The translations under genes and the position numbers were made by a program. Shown here in pieces: positions 61,649 through 64,000 of a DNA stretch of 64,000 nucleotides (its first letter is position 1; each line of letters opens with the position of its first letter). The stretch is from contig NZ_KE384384.1 of NCBI RefSeq assembly GCF_000425485.1, positions 186,001 through 250,000 of the forward strand, written 5' to 3'. The stretch is from Flavobacterium tegetincola DSM 22377. GTDB taxonomy: Bacteria > Bacteroidota > Bacteroidia > Flavobacteriales > Flavobacteriaceae. The notes below the pieces were generated by a model. That model ran no database searches. It was not told the origin of the DNA and saw only the letters and a list, made by a program, of their open reading frames with translations.

Positions 61649-63583
61649 TTATTTATCGAGCAGTACAAAATCGGAATTCATACTCTTGAATTCTGGCACT
61701 ATTGTCTTCATTTTGACCACAATTTCATTTATTGTGTAGCATTCCGCTTCCGTTATCAGTTCGTTCACCGCGGTATTTAACGCTACGAAATCCTCCATGT
61801 CTTCCTGTGCAATCATAATTTTTTCGTGGTGTGTGGGTAAAGTTGTCGCTGTATCGTTTAACAACTCTTCGTATAACTTCTCGCCAGGACGCAAGCCAAC
61901 TATCTTTACTTTAATTTCAACTTCGGGTGTAAATCCTGCCAGACGGATCATTTTATGTGCGAGGTCGATGATTTTTACTGGTTTCCCCATGTCAAAAATG
62001 TATACTTCTCCCCCATTCCCCATTGCTCCTGCTTCTAACACCAACTGGCATGCTTCTGGAATGGTCATGAAGTACCGAATGATGTCGGGATGCGTTATCG
62101 TAATAGGTCCTCCATTTGCGATCTGCTCTGTAAACAGCGGCACCACTGATCCATTGGAACCCAGTACATTTCCGAATCGCGTTGTAATGAATTTTGTTGC
62201 CCCACAATCGGTTCCTTGTAGCCTGTATTTGTGGTGTAGTCCCTGCACGTATTTTTCAGCAATGCGCTTGCTCGCCCCCATTACATTGCTCGGATTCACT
62301 GCTTTGTCGGTGGACACCATCACAAACGACTCGCATTTGTATTCGCACGCAAGGTCTGCTACATTTTTAGTTCCTTTGACGTTTACAAAAATTGCTTGTG
62401 CAGGGTTGCGTTCCATTAACGGCACGTGCTTGTAGGCTGCTGCATGGAAAACTACTTGCGGTCGGTATTCTTTGAATACGTGGTCCATCGCTTCACGGTT
62501 TCGCACATCCGAAATGATTGAGACTACCTTTACATTTTTGATTACTTTTTCAATTTCTAACGACAAGTGATGGAGCGGTGTTTCAGCTTGGTCTAGCATC
62601 AAAACGGTGTGCGGTTCAAATGCGATGATCTGTCTTACAATTTCACTTCCGATCGATCCCGCAGCCCCCGTAACTAAAATAACCTTTCCATTGAGTTGGT
62701 TGGAAATGGACTGATTGTCCAAAACAATTGGCTTTCGCTCCAACAGATCTTGAATTTCAAATGTTTTTACTTTTTTAGCAATGTTTTTTTGATCTTCCCA
62801 ATCTGATATTAATGGCACGGTGAACACTTTGTAGTTGAATTCAAGGCATTCATCCACAATCGTCAACTTCTCTTCCTTTGTCAAATTTTTGTCTGCGATG
62901 ATCAGCACTTCAGCCTCTACGGACCGCATTAATACGGGCACTCGTTTCCGCAAGTTGATGATGGGCAAATTTAAAATACGTTTGGCGGTGTTGTGTTTGT
63001 TTTTATCTACAAAACCGACGACTTTAAACCTTCTGGGGCGTTCTGCTATTAATGCGTTTGCTACTGCAATGGCATTTTCATCCGAACCGTAAATTAAACC
63101 GCGCATCAAATCTTCCTTATTGGATTCGGACAAATATTTTTCAAAGGTTTGTTTGACCAAAATACGGTATACAAATAAGGTTGCAAATGAAATCACGAAA
63201 TTAATGAGCAATCCCGTATTCATAAATATTTTCGCTCCGAGCACATACATTGCGCTGTAATTGATCAAGATCAATACTGCTAATGTCGAGAACGTAGCAA
63301 AACCCAATTTGATTGCATCGATAAACGACGAATGCCTGATGATTCCGGAGTAGGTCCTGTAGATCCAAAAAAATATCAGATTGAGCACTAGGTATCCCGG
63401 TACCACATACATAACGTATTCTACCGAGAACAAGTCTAATCCCATACTCCACAACATGACAAACACTAGTATTGCACTCCCTATTACCACTGCGGAGTCC
63501 ATAAAAAGCACAATCCATCGCGGCAAATAGCCTAGATTTTTTAAATTACCGGCGGACTTCAAGCGGTCGCTTAAATTTGACAT
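61649..63583 (-). CDS. Nucleotide-sugar 4,6-dehydratase, PglF/WbpM-like, membrane-anchored
   Basis: The 644-residue protein has four N-terminal membrane helices and a Rossmann-like mid-domain (RGLIYGSDENAIAVANAL), then a short-chain dehydrogenase core. NAD binds to VTGAAGSIGSEIVRQI. The usual Tyr is replaced by Met in NPSNVMGASKR, the SMK signature of WbpM/PglF dehydratases that convert UDP-GlcNAc to a 4-keto-6-deoxy sugar. The aminotransferase upstream is the expected next step. ATG 63583 is preferred over GTG 63619. Confidence 0.9.
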   Translation of the reverse strand: MSNLSDRLKSAGNLKNLGYLPRWIVLFMDSAVVIGSAILVFVMLWSMGLDLFSVEYVMYVVPGYLVLNLIFFWIYRTYSGIIRHSSFIDAIKLGFATFSTLAVLILINYSAMYVLGAKIFMNTGLLINFVISFATLFVYRILVKQTFEKYLSESNKEDLMRGLIYGSDENAIAVANALIAERPRRFKVVGFVDKNKHNTAKRILNLPIINLRKRVPVLMRSVEAEVLIIADKNLTKEEKLTIVDECLEFNYKVFTVPLISDWEDQKNIAKKVKTFEIQDLLERKPIVLDNQSISNQLNGKVILVTGAAGSIGSEIVRQIIAFEPHTVLMLDQAETPLHHLSLEIEKVIKNVKVVSIISDVRNREAMDHVFKEYRPQVVFHAAAYKHVPLMERNPAQAIFVNVKGTKNVADLACEYKCESFVMVSTDKAVNPSNVMGASKRIAEKYVQGLHHKYRLQGTDCGATKFITTRFGNVLGSNGSVVPLFTEQIANGGPITITHPDIIRYFMTIPEACQLVLEAGAMGNGGEVYIFDMGKPVKIIDLAHKMIRLAGFTPEVEIKVKIVGLRPGEKLYEELLNDTATTLPTHHEKIMIAQEDMEDFVALNTAVNELITEAECYTINEIVVKMKTIVPEFKSMNSDFVLLDK

Positions 63584-63643
63584 TCGGTAATTGAATTGAT
63601 TCTGGTTTAATTTTGGCACAGTTGCTTTGTTTTCCTATTCTTA

Positions 63644-63651
63644 CAAAAATA
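63644..63651 (-). promoter_or_regulatory. -7 box between the aminotransferase and dehydratase genes
   Basis: TATTTTTG on the reverse strand, with a TTG 24 bases upstream, 60 bases before the ATG. A separate promoter for the dehydratase-wza-wzc genes is possible. Confidence 0.4.
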
Positions 63652-63709
63652 CATTATATTTCATTTTTATTCGTTCAAACGCCTCAAATTGGACGCTTTT
63701 CTCTTGAAA

Positions 63710-64000
63710 CTATTTAAAAAATTGATGAACGTGCTCCGCGATGTGCTTGCGGTCGCTGTCGTTTAAATTTGACCCTGAAGGCAGACACAATCCCGTTTCG
63801 AATAAGTCCTTTGCTACAGTCCTCCCGTAATACGGGAATTCCGCAAAAACCGGTTGCAAATGCATCGGCTTCCACAGAGGTCTGCTCTCAATGTTGACTT
63901 GCTCTAAATGCAATCGTAAACCTTCCGCCGTCTTGCCGTTTGCTTCTTCTGCGTTTATTGTAATTGCCGAAAGCCAATGGTTTGAGAAATAGTCGCCACT
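63710..64000 (-). CDS. Partial DegT/DnrJ/EryC1/StrS aminotransferase (C-terminal part)
   Basis: The frame runs to the window edge as an open reading of 96 codons. It contains NHWLSAITIN, then NIESRPLWKPMHLQPVF, PYYGRTVAKDLFETGLCLPSGSNL, and ends HVHQFFK. This is the C-terminus of sugar aminotransferases that add an amine to 4-keto sugars using PLP. The catalytic Lys would lie beyond the edge. It follows the direction of the dehydratase gene, consistent with synthesis of an amino sugar for the polysaccharide. Confidence 0.9.
   Translation of the reverse strand, partial: SGDYFSNHWLSAITINAEEANGKTAEGLRLHLEQVNIESRPLWKPMHLQPVFAEFPYYGRTVAKDLFETGLCLPSGSNLNDSDRKHIAEHVHQFFK

Noticed and set aside
1..64000. 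A new defence or secondary-metabolite system
   Set aside because: I looked for nuclease, reverse-transcriptase, toxin-antitoxin, NRPS/PKS and phage-like gene sets; the window contains only core metabolism, envelope and polysaccharide genes.

Overview
The window is a low-GC chromosome segment of a flavobacterium-like member of the Bacteroidota. The evidence is Bacteroidota-type promoters (TTG, about 19 bases, TAnnTTTG), a type IX secretion PorP/SprF-family protein, several outer-membrane proteins with signal peptides ending in AQ, DUF4290, DUF5686 and DUF2279 families, a MurA with Asp in place of the catalytic Cys, and a 6S-like RNA between zapA and rny. Species cannot be named from sequence alone. 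Almost everything is core chromosome; I see no prophage, insertion sequence, CRISPR array, integrase island or recognisable defence system.

Layout. 1-4.7 kb: end of a TonB/carboxypeptidase-regulatory-domain protein and an M23 peptidase (minus), divergent from a coiled-coil protein, zapA, a 6S-like RNA and rny. 4.7-10 kb: xerD, two divergent paralogous outer-membrane barrels, aroQ and a DUF5686 protein. 10-16.2 kb: a DUF493-DUF4290-murA operon, then an ATPase, recQ and fmt. 16.3-20.3 kb: HU, YqgE, an aminotransferase IV, a START-like protein, tRNA-Met(CAT) and an FAD monooxygenase with a DnaJ-like zinc motif. 20.8-24.7 kb: a group II PLP decarboxylase, an azurin lipoprotein with an FNR-like palindrome upstream, and an unassigned polytopic membrane protein with conserved-looking histidines. 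24.7-32.9 kb: hisS, prmC, GNAT, ribD, a probable HAD-hydrolase remnant, an IMPACT-family protein, a thioesterase, dnaA, a low-molecular-weight phosphatase and an RsmI-like methyltransferase. 32.9-38.5 kb: cell-envelope and lysine/peptidoglycan genes (a lysozyme-like protein, DUF2279, mltG, GNAT, dapF) and an HtrA protease. 38.6-46.5 kb: mepB, a long-type GAPDH, a 141-bp tandem repeat, and two aconitases. 46.9-52.1 kb: three SurA/parvulin-type periplasmic folding factors with a MoxR ATPase. 52.3-57.8 kb: an OmpA/PD40 protein with PorP/SprF, then prfC and a CpsB phosphatase. 57.9-64 kb: a roughly 70-bp tandem array, then the start of a capsule or exopolysaccharide locus (wzc, wza, a PglF/WbpM-like dehydratase, a DegT aminotransferase running off the end).

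The genes form several functional groups: cell-wall synthesis and remodelling (murA, mltG, dapF, M23), envelope protein folding and secretion (PPIases, HtrA, PorP/OmpA), polysaccharide export with tyrosine-kinase/phosphatase control, and central metabolism (GAPDH, two aconitases). The most unusual signals are non-coding. A hairpin-forming motif ending in GACAAA is shared by two otherwise different tandem repeats and shows compensating stem changes. Three arrays with a 7-base period each sit within a few bases of a gene end. Two promoters overlap terminator hairpins. A HAD-hydrolase gene appears reduced to a 51-codon remnant that has lost its nucleophile.
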